Notes: generated by a model from the sequence alone, not told the origin. A stretch of DNA of 35,022 nt from Pseudomonas sp. AFG_SD02_1510_Pfu_092 (GCF_003331055.1 NZ_PUQD01000057.1:1-35022), one strand, 5' to 3'. Positions 8,428-17,076 are shown, counted from the stretch's first letter. Numbers and translations are program-made.

Positions 8428-9135
8428 TCAGATCCAGCCACGCAGGGCGGCGATGGCGATGGCACCGGCCTTGTTGGCGGCGTTGGTCTTGGTGATCACG
8501 CTGCGGATGTGGAAGTTCACCGTGCTTTGCGACAGCGACAGGATGCAGGCAACGTCGGCAGCGGTCTTGCCGGCAGCCGACCATTTCAGCACTTCCAGTT
8601 CCCGCTCGCTCATTTTCGGTTGTGCTGGGCACAGTGCCGTCAGGTGATGCTCGCCCAGTACCGCATGCAGGGTGTGGCACAGCCACTGCACACTGCCAGC
8701 CTTGTCGTAGAGTTCTGCCATGTCGATGCAGCCGGTGGGCCTGGCGACGCTGATCTGGCTTTCGTTGTGCTGCAAGTCGTGCAATGACTGCGTCCAGCCA
8801 TGGCGCAGGCCACACCGGCGGGCCGCTTCACGAAACTGCGGGGCCTCGCGATACAGGTCGTCGGTCCATAGCACAGGCAGGGTCGACCTGTGGCTCGCCT
8901 CGGCGGCCGCGTCCTGTTTATAGAACTCGTCACGTTGGCAGCGCTCGATCCATTCGTTCGGGTAATTGCTGTAGAGGTAAACCCGTGGCGTTTGCGTGGC
9001 GATCTGGATGCGCAGGTTCAGCCCCAGGTAATCCATTCCCAGGTCCTGGGCCAGGTGCACTGCGATATCGAACAACTTTTGCGGGGCGCGTTCGCTGACG
9101 AACGCTTCAAGATGTTCGGGTTTCCAGTGAAACAT
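8428..9135 (-). CDS. ppoR: LuxR-type quorum-sensing solo regulator, PpoR-like
   Basis: Transcription factor of 235 residues with an N-terminal acyl-homoserine-lactone-binding domain (about 1-165) and a C-terminal LuxR helix-turn-helix (about 172-232; MSERELEVLKWSAAGKTAAD). Several of the usual ligand-pocket residues are recognisable (Tyr and Trp in YSNYPNEW, Asp in YKQDAAA, Trp in PVLWTD, Gly in LRHGWT). The Pro that normally follows the Asp is Ala here. No luxI-type synthase lies in the window, so it is a solo. P. putida PpoR, known to bind 3-oxo-C6-HSL, is encoded at this locus in KT2440 as I recall. The start is the ATG at 9135, because the 24 residues upstream do not look like family sequence. 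Confidence 0.85.
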   Translation of the reverse strand: MFHWKPEHLEAFVSERAPQKLFDIAVHLAQDLGMDYLGLNLRIQIATQTPRVYLYSNYPNEWIERCQRDEFYKQDAAAEASHRSTLPVLWTDDLYREAPQFREAARRCGLRHGWTQSLHDLQHNESQISVARPTGCIDMAELYDKAGSVQWLCHTLHAVLGEHHLTALCPAQPKMSERELEVLKWSAAGKTAADVACILSLSQSTVNFHIRSVITKTNAANKAGAIAIAALRGWI

Positions 9136-9348
9136 CTGGGCTCTCCTTGTGGTTGCCGCAGCCAATCCGTTTGAGCACCCGATCCAGTGTAGGAAAAGAC
9201 CTACCAAGACGTTGGGATTTTTTTGTTATAGCGATCAGGATTTTCTGCGACTTCGGCTGAAGCCGCCTCGATGAGGCCCTACAAAGCAATGGTTTTTATC
9301 CGCGCCACTTTGCGCGACACTGTGCCCACGTAAACCCTGGAGCCCGAT

Positions 9349-10125
9349 ATGACCGCTAGCGCCGAAAAATTCACCCGCCAGACCCTGCTCGATGTTCAGC
9401 CGCTGACGCCGAACCTCTTCAGCCTGCGGGTTACGCGCGACGCCGGGTTCCGCTTCCGTTCCGGCCAGTTTGCCCGCCTGGGCGTGACCAAGGCCGATGG
9501 CAGCGTGGTGTGGCGCGCCTACTCGATGGTCAGCGCGCCCCATGACGAGCACCTCGACTTCTTTTCCATCGTGGTTCCTGGCGGGGAATTCACCAGCGAG
9601 CTCAGCCGGCTGCAGGCGGGCGACAGCCTGTTGATCGACCGTCAGGCGTTTGGTTTCCTCACCCTCGACCGTTTTGTCGGTGGCCGCGACCTGTGGTTGC
9701 TGGCGACCGGTACTGGCATTGCGCCCTTCATGTCGATCCTGCAGGACTTCGAGGCCTGGGAGCGGTTCGACAACATCAAGCTGGTGTACTCGGTGCGCGA
9801 AGCGAAAGAGCTGGCCTACGTAGACGACATCGCCGGGCTTGAGCATCGCGATTACCTGGCCGAATTCGCCGGCAAGTTGCAGTTCATTCCGGTGGTGACC
9901 CGCGAGCAGCACCCCGGTGCGTTGAATGCGCGCATTACCACGCTGATCGAGAATGGCGAACTGGAGAAGGCGGCTGGGCTGGCGTTGTCGCCGGAGCATT
10001 CACGGGTGATGTTGTGTGGCAACCCGGAGATGATCGACGAGACACGCAAGGTACTGAAGGCGCGCGACCTGCAATTGAGCTTGAGCAAGCGGCCAGGGCA
10101 GGTGGCGGTAGAGACTTACTGGTAA
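9349..10125 (+). CDS. fpr: Ferredoxin--NADP(+) reductase
   Basis: FAD enzyme exchanging electrons between NADPH and ferredoxin or flavodoxin, with roles in oxidative stress and iron metabolism. The 258-residue protein has the FAD-binding RAYSM motif (around residue 63), the NADP-binding GTGIAPFMS segment around 122-130 and the C-terminal VETYW ending, typical of subclass I bacterial FPRs. A GGAG ribosome site lies 7 nt before the ATG. It is divergent from ppoR and convergent with mscL. P. putida has two Fpr paralogues, and I cannot say from sequence alone which number this one bears. Confidence 0.92.
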   Translation: MTASAEKFTRQTLLDVQPLTPNLFSLRVTRDAGFRFRSGQFARLGVTKADGSVVWRAYSMVSAPHDEHLDFFSIVVPGGEFTSELSRLQAGDSLLIDRQAFGFLTLDRFVGGRDLWLLATGTGIAPFMSILQDFEAWERFDNIKLVYSVREAKELAYVDDIAGLEHRDYLAEFAGKLQFIPVVTREQHPGALNARITTLIENGELEKAAGLALSPEHSRVMLCGNPEMIDETRKVLKARDLQLSLSKRPGQVAVETYW

Positions 10126-10140
10126 AGCCAGGGAGCCCTA

Positions 10141-10167
10141 GTGGGAGCGGGGCGTGCCCGCTTCCAC
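10141..10167. terminator. Hairpin between convergent fpr and mscL
   Basis: GTGGGAGCGG and its near-complement CCCGCTTCCAC form a GC-rich stem around a short loop (one mismatch). It resembles a worn REP core and lies between two gene ends. There is no T-tract on either strand, so intrinsic termination is uncertain. Confidence 0.4.
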
Positions 10168-10183
10168 AGTGCCCTCGATCAGT

Positions 10184-10603
10184 TCAAGGCAAGCGGTTCT
10201 GGTTCTGCGCCTTGAGCAGGTCGCGAATCTCGCTCAGCAAGGTTTCTTCTGGCGAGGGCACAGGCGGTGCGCTTGGCGCCACGGCCTCTTCACGCTTGAG
10301 GCGGTTGATGGCCTTCACCCCCATGAAGATGGCAAAGGCCACGATCACGAAGTCGATCACGGTCTGGATGAACTTGCCATACGCCAGGACCACCGCCGGA
10401 ATCTCGCCTTCGGCAGCCTTCAGGGTAATCGCCAGGTCGCTGAAGTCCACGCCACCGATCAACAGGCCCAGCGGCGGCATGACCACGTCACCAACGAAGG
10501 ACGAGACGATCTTGCCGAAGGCCGCGCCGATGATGATACCCACTGCCATGTCGACGACATTGCCTTTGACCGCGAAGGCCTTGAACTCACTGATCATGCC
10601 CAT
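10184..10603 (-). CDS. mscL: Large-conductance mechanosensitive channel MscL
   Basis: Pentameric inner-membrane channel that opens under membrane tension to release solutes on osmotic downshock. The 139-residue protein begins MGMISEFKAFAVKGNVVDMAVG. This includes the amphipathic N-terminal helix and the pore-lining TM1 (GNVVDMAVGIIIGAAFGKIV), followed by a periplasmic loop, TM2 (around residues 75-98) and a charged C-terminal helix. The ATG at 10603 is preceded by AAGGAA at good spacing; the longer frame upstream is not family-like. It is divergent from radA (177-bp gap) and convergent with fpr. Confidence 0.97.
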   Translation of the reverse strand: MGMISEFKAFAVKGNVVDMAVGIIIGAAFGKIVSSFVGDVVMPPLGLLIGGVDFSDLAITLKAAEGEIPAVVLAYGKFIQTVIDFVIVAFAIFMGVKAINRLKREEAVAPSAPPVPSPEETLLSEIRDLLKAQNQNRLP

Positions 10604-10780
10604 GTTTGGTTCCTTGTAACAAAAGGTAAGGTTTACGCAGTGTAAGCCACTTGCTCGCTTCATGCGGTGCACTCGCGGCTACTGACTACGGCTGGAACGA
10701 ATAGTTTTGTCGCACCCCGAAGCGTTCGAGACACGTTCAGCTCGGCTATCATGGCGGTTTTTTCCAGGAGACCCTCAGCC

Positions 10781-12151
10781 ATGGCCAAGGCCAAGCGCTT
10801 GTATGGCTGCACCGAGTGCGGTGCGACCTTCCCCAAATGGGCCGGCCAGTGTGGCGAATGCGGCGCCTGGAACACCCTGGTCGAGACCATGATCGAAAGC
10901 GGCGGCGCGGCCGCGCCCGGCAGCGGCCGTGCCGGCTGGACCGGGCAGCAGGCGCAGATCAAGACCTTGGCCGAAGTCAGCGTCGAGGAAATTCCGCGCT
11001 TCACCACCAGCAGTACCGAACTGGACCGCGTGCTGGGCGGCGGCCTGGTGGATGGCTCGGTGGTGCTGATCGGTGGCGACCCGGGTATCGGCAAGTCGAC
11101 CATCCTGTTGCAGACCTTGTGCAACATCGCCGTGGGCATGCCGGCGCTGTATGTCACCGGCGAGGAGTCGCAGCAACAGGTGGCCATGCGCTCGCGGCGC
11201 CTGGGCCTGCCCCAGGACAAGCTCAAGGTGATGACCGAAACCTGCATCGAAACCATCATCGCCACGGCGCGCCTGGAAAAGCCCCGGGTGATGGTGATCG
11301 ACTCGATCCAGACCATTTTCACCGAGCAGCTGCAATCGGCGCCCGGCGGTGTGGCCCAGGTGCGCGAGAGCACGGCATTGCTGGTGCGCTACGCCAAGCA
11401 GAGCGGCACGGCGATCTTCCTGGTCGGCCACGTGACCAAGGAGGGCTCGCTGGCCGGCCCGCGGGTACTCGAGCACATGGTCGACACCGTGCTGTATTTC
11501 GAAGGCGAGTCCGATGGCCGCCTGCGTCTGCTGCGGGCAGTGAAGAACCGCTTTGGTGCGGTCAACGAACTGGGCGTGTTCGGCATGACCGACCGTGGCC
11601 TGAAGGAAGTCTCCAACCCGTCGGCGATCTTCCTCAACCGCACGCAGGAAGAAGTGCCGGGCAGCGTGGTGATGGCGACCTGGGAAGGCACCCGGCCGAT
11701 GCTGGTGGAGGTGCAGGCGCTGGTCGATGACAGCCACCTGGCCAACCCGCGTCGGGTGACCCTGGGCCTGGACCAGAACCGCCTGGCCATGTTGCTGGCG
11801 GTGTTGCACCGCCACGGCGGTATTCCGACCCATGACCAGGACGTCTTCCTCAACGTGGTGGGCGGGGTGAAGGTTTTGGAAACTGCCTCGGACCTGGCGC
11901 TGCTGGCGGCGGTGATGTCCAGTTTGCGCAACCGGCCACTGGCCCATGGCCTGCTGGTGTTTGGCGAGATCGGCCTGTCGGGCGAGGTGCGGCCGGTGCC
12001 CAGTGGCCAGGAGCGTTTGAAGGAAGCGGCCAAGCACGGTTTCAAGCGGGCCATCGTGCCCAAGGGCAATGCCCCGAAAGAGGCGCCGGCGGGGCTGCAG
12101 GTAATTGCCGTGACCCGGCTGGAGCAGGCGCTGGATGCGTTGTTCGAGTGA
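10781..12151 (+). CDS. radA: DNA repair protein RadA
   Basis: RecA-like helicase that drives branch migration in recombination intermediates and aids recombinational repair. The 456-residue protein has an N-terminal zinc finger (Cys10, Cys13, Cys24, Cys27), the Walker A GGDPGIGKST at 98-107, the RadA-specific KNRFG motif near residue 255 and a C-terminal Lon-protease-like domain (GEIGLSGEVRPV) without a serine-lysine protease function. The ATG at 10781 follows a CAGGAG ribosome site and begins the conserved MAKAKRLYGC; the upstream frame is spurious. A REP inverted pair starts 8 nt after the stop. Confidence 0.97.
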   Translation: MAKAKRLYGCTECGATFPKWAGQCGECGAWNTLVETMIESGGAAAPGSGRAGWTGQQAQIKTLAEVSVEEIPRFTTSSTELDRVLGGGLVDGSVVLIGGDPGIGKSTILLQTLCNIAVGMPALYVTGEESQQQVAMRSRRLGLPQDKLKVMTETCIETIIATARLEKPRVMVIDSIQTIFTEQLQSAPGGVAQVRESTALLVRYAKQSGTAIFLVGHVTKEGSLAGPRVLEHMVDTVLYFEGESDGRLRLLRAVKNRFGAVNELGVFGMTDRGLKEVSNPSAIFLNRTQEEVPGSVVMATWEGTRPMLVEVQALVDDSHLANPRRVTLGLDQNRLAMLLAVLHRHGGIPTHDQDVFLNVVGGVKVLETASDLALLAAVMSSLRNRPLAHGLLVFGEIGLSGEVRPVPSGQERLKEAAKHGFKRAIVPKGNAPKEAPAGLQVIAVTRLEQALDALFE

Positions 12152-12158
12152 TCTTTAA

Positions 12159-12268
12159 CCTGTTCCGGCCCTTTCGCGGGTGAACCCGCTCCCACAGGTA
12201 CGGCGCCAGTCTTGAATGGGGCGCTGTATCTGTGGGAGCGGGTTTACCCGCGAAAGGGCCGGAACAGG
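12159..12268. repeat. REP inverted pair after radA
   Basis: Facing REP units at 12159-12198 and 12230-12268 (CTTTCGCGGGTGAACCCGC and its near mirror). They can pair with each other to make a roughly 40-bp stem around a 31-nt middle. It separates the 3' ends of the convergent radA and NCS2 genes. Confidence 0.9.
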
Positions 12269-12273
12269 CCAAC

Positions 12274-12304
12274 AAAAAAGGGGCCGACGATGCGCGTCGG
12301 CCCC
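12274..12304 (-). terminator. Rho-independent terminator of the NCS2 permease
   Basis: Read on the minus strand, a perfect 10-bp stem GGGGCCGACG/CGTCGGCCCC with a 5-nt loop is followed by TTTTTT. It lies 25 nt past the permease stop. This is the clearest intrinsic terminator in the window. Confidence 0.9.
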
Positions 12305-12328
12305 CCCACTTCACCGCTCAGTCAGCAG

Positions 12329-13846
12329 TCAATGTTCGGCAACCGGCGTGCGCCTGACCGTTTCATTGCCATGCTCATCCAGTTCCAGCATCGGCACTTC
12401 ATTACCCTCGGCATCGAACAGCTTGCCATCCTTGAAGTAGTCGCCATCACGCAGCGCTGAAATGTCCGAGTACTGGATGGTGCGCTCGTAGGCGGCAGCG
12501 AACACCGACTGGTTTTCCGAGTTGCCGGCGGTGAAGTGGTTGAAGATCAGGTTCAGCAGGATGGCCATGATCGCTGCCGAGCTGATGCCCGAGTGGAAGA
12601 TGGTCTCGAACCAGTTCGGGAAGTGGTGGTAGAAGGTCGGGGCGGCAATCGGGATCATGCCGAAGCCCAGCGAGGCAGCCACGATGATCAGGTTGACGTT
12701 GTTCTTGTAGCTGACCTTGGACAGGGTGCGGATACCGCTGGCTGCCACCGTGCCGAACAGCACGATGCCCGCGCCACCCAGTACCGGCGTAGGGACGGCG
12801 GCGATGACCCGGCCCATGATCGGCAGCAGGCCCAGCACCACCAGGATAACGCCACCGGTGGCGACCACGTAGCGGCTCTTGACGCCGGTCACGGCGACCA
12901 GGCCGACGTTCTGGGCGAACGCGCTCTGGGTGAACGAACCGAAGATCGGCGCCAGGATGCTCGAGGCCATGTCGGCGCGCAGGCCGTTGCCCAGGCGCTT
13001 GGAGTCGACCTTGGTGTCGATGATCTCACCCACGGCGAGGATGTCGGCCGAAGTTTCCACCAGGGTCACCATGATCACGATGCACATCGACAGGATCGCG
13101 GCGATGTGGAATTCCGGCATGCCGAAGTGGAACGGCGTGGGGAAGGCGAAGATCGGGCCTTCGGTAACCTTGCTGAAGTCAGTCATGCCCAGTGCCCAGG
13201 CGATCAGGGTGCCGACCACCATCGCCAGCAGGATCGACAGGCGCGAGATGGTCGCGCTGCCCAGCTTGCTCAGCAACAGCACGATGGCGAAGGTCAAGCC
13301 GGCCAGGCCGATGTTGGCCACGCTGCCGAATTCCGGCGAGGCGCTGTTGCCCCCCATTACCCAGCGGGCAGCCACCGGCATCAGGGTCAGGCCGATGGTG
13401 GTGATGACGATACCGGTCACCAGCGGCGGGAAGAACTTGGTGATGCGCGAGAACACCGGGGTGATCAGAAAGCCGATCAGCGATGCCGCCATGACTGCGC
13501 CGAGCACCCCCGGCAGGCCACCGCCACCCTCGCTGCTGAGGATCGCACCCATGGTCGCGACCCCGGCAAACGACACGCCCTGCACCAGCGGCAGCTGGCA
13601 GCCGAAGAACGGCAGGCCCAGGGTCTGCAACAGCGTGGCCAGGCCACCGGCAAACAACGAAGCGGCGATCAGCATGCCGATTTCGGCGCCGTTCAGACCC
13701 GCGGCCTGCCCCAGGATCAGGGGTACCGCGACGATCCCCCCGTACATGGTCAGCACATGCTGCAGACCATAGGCCAGGTTGGCACCAAGGCCGAGGTTTT
13801 CATCCTCGGGGCGCTTGGCGGGAGACGTGCTAGGGGACGTAGTCAT
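12329..13846 (-). CDS. NCS2/NAT xanthine-uracil type permease
   Basis: Proton-coupled nucleobase importer of the inner membrane, 505 residues. It shows the NAT signature QNVGLVAVTG beginning at residue 312, the TM1 Gln-His pair (LQH, His30) typical of xanthine and uric-acid carriers, and the TM8 acidic segment LVETSADILAVGE. These features favour a XanP/PbuX-like xanthine permease over UraA, but uracil or urate remain possible. It has a long soluble C-terminal tail of about 60 residues. The ATG at 13846 has a weak ribosome site. A 12-bp palindrome (13914-13925) upstream is a candidate operator, and an intrinsic terminator follows the gene. Confidence 0.9.
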   Translation of the reverse strand: MTTSPSTSPAKRPEDENLGLGANLAYGLQHVLTMYGGIVAVPLILGQAAGLNGAEIGMLIAASLFAGGLATLLQTLGLPFFGCQLPLVQGVSFAGVATMGAILSSEGGGGLPGVLGAVMAASLIGFLITPVFSRITKFFPPLVTGIVITTIGLTLMPVAARWVMGGNSASPEFGSVANIGLAGLTFAIVLLLSKLGSATISRLSILLAMVVGTLIAWALGMTDFSKVTEGPIFAFPTPFHFGMPEFHIAAILSMCIVIMVTLVETSADILAVGEIIDTKVDSKRLGNGLRADMASSILAPIFGSFTQSAFAQNVGLVAVTGVKSRYVVATGGVILVVLGLLPIMGRVIAAVPTPVLGGAGIVLFGTVAASGIRTLSKVSYKNNVNLIIVAASLGFGMIPIAAPTFYHHFPNWFETIFHSGISSAAIMAILLNLIFNHFTAGNSENQSVFAAAYERTIQYSDISALRDGDYFKDGKLFDAEGNEVPMLELDEHGNETVRRTPVAEH

Positions 13847-13913
13847 GGAGCAGGCTCTCTGTTTATTGTTGTGCCGCTACTGTAGACACTTCCTACAAAT
13901 GATTGCTACAAAA

Positions 13914-13925
13914 ATTGTATACAAT
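13914..13925. promoter_or_regulatory. Palindrome ATTGTATACAAT, candidate GntR-type operator
   Basis: A perfect 12-bp palindrome lies 68 bp before the NCS2 permease start, in an AT-rich patch. The core TTGTATACAA is the kind of site bound by FCD-class GntR regulators. No such regulator is in the window, so the link to purine control is inference. Confidence 0.5.
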
Positions 13926-14034
13926 ATTTTGATCGGAGCGCGTGCAGCCGCGACTGCTGGGTGTGGCAAAACCCAATGCAGAAGGCGTACCAGTTCGTCA
14001 GGTGCTGTATTAGAGGGGTGTGTACAAAGCGCTG

Positions 14035-14062
14035 CTACCCAGGCTCAAAGCTGTCTGGGTAG
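14035..14062. other. Hairpin of unknown role near the mapZ-like 3' end
   Basis: CTACCCAG and CTGGGTAG form a perfect 8-bp stem with a 12-nt loop. A second perfect palindrome, TTAGCTAGCTAA, follows at 14089-14100, next to the PilZ gene stop. There is no T-tract. I see no gene in the 263-bp gap that holds them. Confidence 0.35.
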
Positions 14063-14109
14063 ACAAGAAACACTCGGCGGGAAAGCCATTAGCTAGCTAA
14101 GAGATTTCA

Positions 14110-14475
14110 TTATTCGATCAGTTCGCGCAGCTCACGCATCATTTCGGTGCTGTCGGCCAGGTTCAATTCCACAAGACGGTGCAAATGGCTCATCGAGTCG
14201 ATGTCGATGTACAGGCAGATGAAGCCCAGGCGGTGCGGTTCTTCATGGCGCAACTCCACTTGCATCTTCACCTCGGTGACCTTGTCGTTGAGCAGGATGT
14301 ACGCTTCGAAATCCTGAGTCAGGTCGGCGTCCCAGCACTCTGGGTGTTCGACCAGCAGGCCTTTGAGGGACAGGTCGAGCAGTTTCACCTCCCAGCAGCG
14401 TTCGCCCTGGCACAGCCTGGTCGGGGCGTCGAACTGGATACGCTGAAAGCGGCGGCGTTCGTCGTGATCGCTCAT
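14110..14475 (-). CDS. mapZ: PilZ domain protein, MapZ-like c-di-GMP adaptor
   Basis: Single-domain PilZ protein of 121 residues with the complete c-di-GMP site: the Arg-rich RRRFQR (residues 7-12) and the D-x-S-x-x-G motif DLSLKG (34-39). Length, the N terminus MSDHDERRRFQRI and the C-terminal segment SHLHRLVELNL closely recall P. aeruginosa PA4608/MapZ. MapZ binds c-di-GMP and inhibits the chemotaxis methyltransferase CheR1, altering flagellar switching. Shared function is inferred from this likeness, which I judged from memory. It is divergent from cstA, with a 177-bp shared upstream region. Confidence 0.85.
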   Translation of the reverse strand: MSDHDERRRFQRIQFDAPTRLCQGERCWEVKLLDLSLKGLLVEHPECWDADLTQDFEAYILLNDKVTEVKMQVELRHEEPHRLGFICLYIDIDSMSHLHRLVELNLADSTEMMRELRELIE

Positions 14476-14652
14476 GGGTAGATCCTCGGGCAGGTCCTAA
14501 AGTAAACAACCTGACTATAGTTTGAATGTGTAGGCATCAGGTACCGCAATCTGGCTGCAGAGGCTCTAGACCAAAGCAAGTATGGCAATGCGCGATGACT
14601 CGCCCTAGACTCGGTGGGCGGTCTTTTCCAATCCACCAGCTGGAAGCAAACC

Positions 14653-16719
14653 ATGAACAACAATAATAGCCTGCTACGCCACATTCCGTGGCTGGCGCTG
14701 GCAGTCCTAGGAGCCTGCGCGCTGGGTGTGGTTGCCCTGCGTCGCGGCGAGGCGATCAATGCCTTGTGGATCGTGGTCGCGGCAGTGGCCCTCTACCTGG
14801 TCGCCTATCGCTACTACAGCCTGTTCATCGCCACCAAGGTGATGCAACTCGACCCGCGCCGTGCCACCCCGGCGGTGCTCAACAACGACGGCCTGGACTA
14901 CGTTCCGACCAACAAGCACATCCTCTTCGGTCACCACTTCGCCGCCATCGCCGGCGCAGGGCCGCTGGTCGGCCCGGTCCTGGCGGCGCAGATGGGCTAC
15001 CTGCCCGGCACACTGTGGCTGATCGCCGGCGTGGTGCTGGCCGGTGCGGTGCAGGACTTCATGGTCCTGTTCCTGTCCACCCGCCGCAACGGTCGCTCGC
15101 TGGGTGACATGGTGCGCGAGGAGATGGGCCGCATTCCCGGCACCATCGCCCTGTTCGGCTGCTTCCTGATCATGATCATCATCCTTGCGGTGCTGGCGCT
15201 GATCGTGGTCAAGGCCCTGGCCGAAAGCCCATGGGGCATGTTCACGGTGATGGCGACCATCCCGATCGCGATGTTCATGGGCATCTACATGCGCTACATC
15301 CGCCCGGGCCGCATCGGCGAGATCTCGGTGATCGGCGTGGTGCTGCTGCTGGCTTCGATCTGGCTGGGCGGCCAGATTGCCGCCGACCCGACCTGGGGCC
15401 CGGCGTTCACCTTCACCGGCGTGCAGATCACCTGGATGCTGGTGGGCTACGGCTTCGTCGCTGCGGTGCTGCCGGTATGGCTGGTGCTGGCACCGCGTGA
15501 CTACCTGTCGACCTTCCTCAAGATCGGCACCATCGTCGGCCTGGCCATCGGTATCCTGATCATCGCCCCCGAGCTGAAAATGCCGGCGCTGACCCAGTTC
15601 ACCGACGGCACCGGCCCGGTGTGGAAGGGCACCCTGTTCCCGTTCCTGTTCATCACCATTGCCTGTGGTGCGGTGTCCGGCTTCCATGCGCTGATCTCCT
15701 CGGGGACCACGCCGAAGCTGCTGGACAACGAAACCAACGCCCGCTACATCGGTTACGGCGGCATGCTGATGGAATCGTTCGTCGCCATCATGGCCATGGT
15801 CGCCGCTTCGGTGATCGAGCCGGGCGTGTACTTCGCCATGAACAGCCCGGCCGCCGTGGTCGGTGCCGATGTGGCATCGGTAGCGCAAACGGTCAGCAGC
15901 TGGGGCTTCCTGATCACTCCGGAGCAGCTTGAAGCCACCGCCCGCGACATTGGCGAGCACACCATCCTGGCCCGTGCCGGTGGTGCGCCGACCCTGGCGG
16001 TGGGGATCGCGCAGATCCTGCACCAGGTGTTGCCGGGTGAAAACACCATGGCCTTCTGGTACCACTTCGCGATCCTGTTCGAGGCGCTGTTCATCCTCAC
16101 TGCGGTGGACGCCGGTACGCGTGCCGGGCGCTTCATGCTGCAGGACCTGCTGGGCAGCTTCGTGCCGGCGCTCAAACGCACCGAGTCGTGGACAGCCAAC
16201 CTGATCGGTACCGCCGGCTGCGTGGCGCTGTGGGGCTACCTGCTGTACCAGGGCGTGATCGACCCGCTGGGTGGCATCAACACCCTGTGGCCGCTGTTCG
16301 GCATCTCCAACCAGATGCTGGCCGGTATCGCGCTGATGCTCGGCACCGTGGTGCTGATCAAGATGAAGCGCCAGCGCTACGTCTGGGTCACCCTGCTGCC
16401 GGCTGTGTGGCTGCTGATCTGCACCACCACCGCAGGCCTGATCAAGCTGTTCGACCCGAACCCGGCAGTCGGCTTCCTGGCCCTGGCCAAGAAGTACAGC
16501 ACCGCGCTGGACGCCGGCCAGGTACTGGCCCCGGCCAAGGACATCGGGCAGATGCAGCACGTGATCTTCAACGCCTACACCAACGCCGGCCTGACCGTGC
16601 TGTTCCTGGTGGTGGTGTTCAGTGTGCTGTTCTTCGCCGTCAAGGTCGGCTTCGCCGCCCTCGGCCGCAAGGAGCGCACCGACAAGGAAACCCCGTTCCA
16701 GGCCCTGCCTGACGCTTGA
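14653..16719 (+). CDS. cstA: CstA/BtsT-family carbon starvation transporter, probable pyruvate uptake
   Basis: Large inner-membrane protein of 688 residues with many hydrophobic helices. It carries the CstA signatures FGHHFAAIAGAGPLVGPVLAA (residues about 96-116) and AVQDFMVLFLSTRRNGRSLG. E. coli CstA and BtsT import pyruvate (and peptides have been proposed) by proton symport during starvation, so pyruvate uptake is the best guess. The ATG at 14653 begins MNNNNSLLRHIPW; the longer frame has no good ribosome site. It is followed 13 nt later by a YbdD-family gene and then a CobW-type GTPase, the same trio found in E. coli as btsT-yjiX-yjiA. Confidence 0.93.
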   Translation: MNNNNSLLRHIPWLALAVLGACALGVVALRRGEAINALWIVVAAVALYLVAYRYYSLFIATKVMQLDPRRATPAVLNNDGLDYVPTNKHILFGHHFAAIAGAGPLVGPVLAAQMGYLPGTLWLIAGVVLAGAVQDFMVLFLSTRRNGRSLGDMVREEMGRIPGTIALFGCFLIMIIILAVLALIVVKALAESPWGMFTVMATIPIAMFMGIYMRYIRPGRIGEISVIGVVLLLASIWLGGQIAADPTWGPAFTFTGVQITWMLVGYGFVAAVLPVWLVLAPRDYLSTFLKIGTIVGLAIGILIIAPELKMPALTQFTDGTGPVWKGTLFPFLFITIACGAVSGFHALISSGTTPKLLDNETNARYIGYGGMLMESFVAIMAMVAASVIEPGVYFAMNSPAAVVGADVASVAQTVSSWGFLITPEQLEATARDIGEHTILARAGGAPTLAVGIAQILHQVLPGENTMAFWYHFAILFEALFILTAVDAGTRAGRFMLQDLLGSFVPALKRTESWTANLIGTAGCVALWGYLLYQGVIDPLGGINTLWPLFGISNQMLAGIALMLGTVVLIKMKRQRYVWVTLLPAVWLLICTTTAGLIKLFDPNPAVGFLALAKKYSTALDAGQVLAPAKDIGQMQHVIFNAYTNAGLTVLFLVVVFSVLFFAVKVGFAALGRKERTDKETPFQALPDA

Positions 16720-16732
16720 GAGGATTGCTGCG

Positions 16733-16930
16733 ATGTTCAACGACCTGGGGCGACTGGGTAAGTACCTGGGGCAGGCAGCCCGCCTGATGGTCGGCATGCC
16801 CGACTACGACAACTATGTCGAGCACATGCAGAAGACGCACCCGGACAAGCCGGTGATGAGCTACGAGGCGTTCTTCCGCGAACGCCAGGAAGCGCGTTAC
16901 GGTGGCAAGTCCGGGCCCAAGTGCTGTTGA
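16733..16930 (+). CDS. YbdD/YjiX family small protein
   Basis: A 65-residue soluble protein beginning MFNDLGRLGKYLGQAARLMV, with the family core GMPDYDNYVEHM and MSYEAFFRERQEARYG and a Cys-Cys C terminus. YbdD/YjiX proteins are encoded directly after CstA/BtsT transporters and are needed for their activity in enterobacteria. It starts 13 nt after cstA with a GAGAGGA ribosome site, so it is cotranscribed. The exact biochemical role of the family is not settled. A REP pair begins 15 nt downstream. Confidence 0.92.
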   Translation: MFNDLGRLGKYLGQAARLMVGMPDYDNYVEHMQKTHPDKPVMSYEAFFRERQEARYGGKSGPKCC

Positions 16931-16944
16931 GCCTTAAGCGTTAA

Positions 16945-17046
16945 CCTGTCCCGGCCTCATCGCCGGCAAGCCGGCTTCCACAGGTTCCCCGCAGGCCTCA
17001 AGGTTTGCGTGGTACCTGTGGGAGCCGGCTTGCCGGCGATGAGGCC
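16945..17046. repeat. REP inverted pair after cstA-ybdD
   Basis: Facing REP units of the CATCGCCGGCAAGCCGGC type at 16945-16984 and 17015-17046. They separate the YbdD-family gene from the GTPase gene on the same strand, ending only about 30 nt before the GTPase start. Confidence 0.9.
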
Positions 17047-17076
17047 AGTGTTTTTTCCGCACAGGAGATGTTCTGC

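Noticed and set aside
9189..9204. GTAGG-N6-CCTAC inverted repeat upstream of ppoR, as a possible lux box
   Set aside because: The half-sites point the opposite way from the CT-N12-AG lux box pattern and the repeat is only 5+5 bp. It could be another operator but is not a supported lux box.
12536..13885. 449-codon plus-strand frame opposite the NCS2 permease
   Set aside because: Shadow frame rich in His, Gln, Asp and Arg; the permease has full NAT motifs and a terminator.
14707..16797. 696-codon open frame antisense to cstA
   Set aside because: It mirrors the cstA gene in a high-GC genome, is rich in His, Gln, Arg and Asp, and shows no domain. It is a codon-bias shadow.
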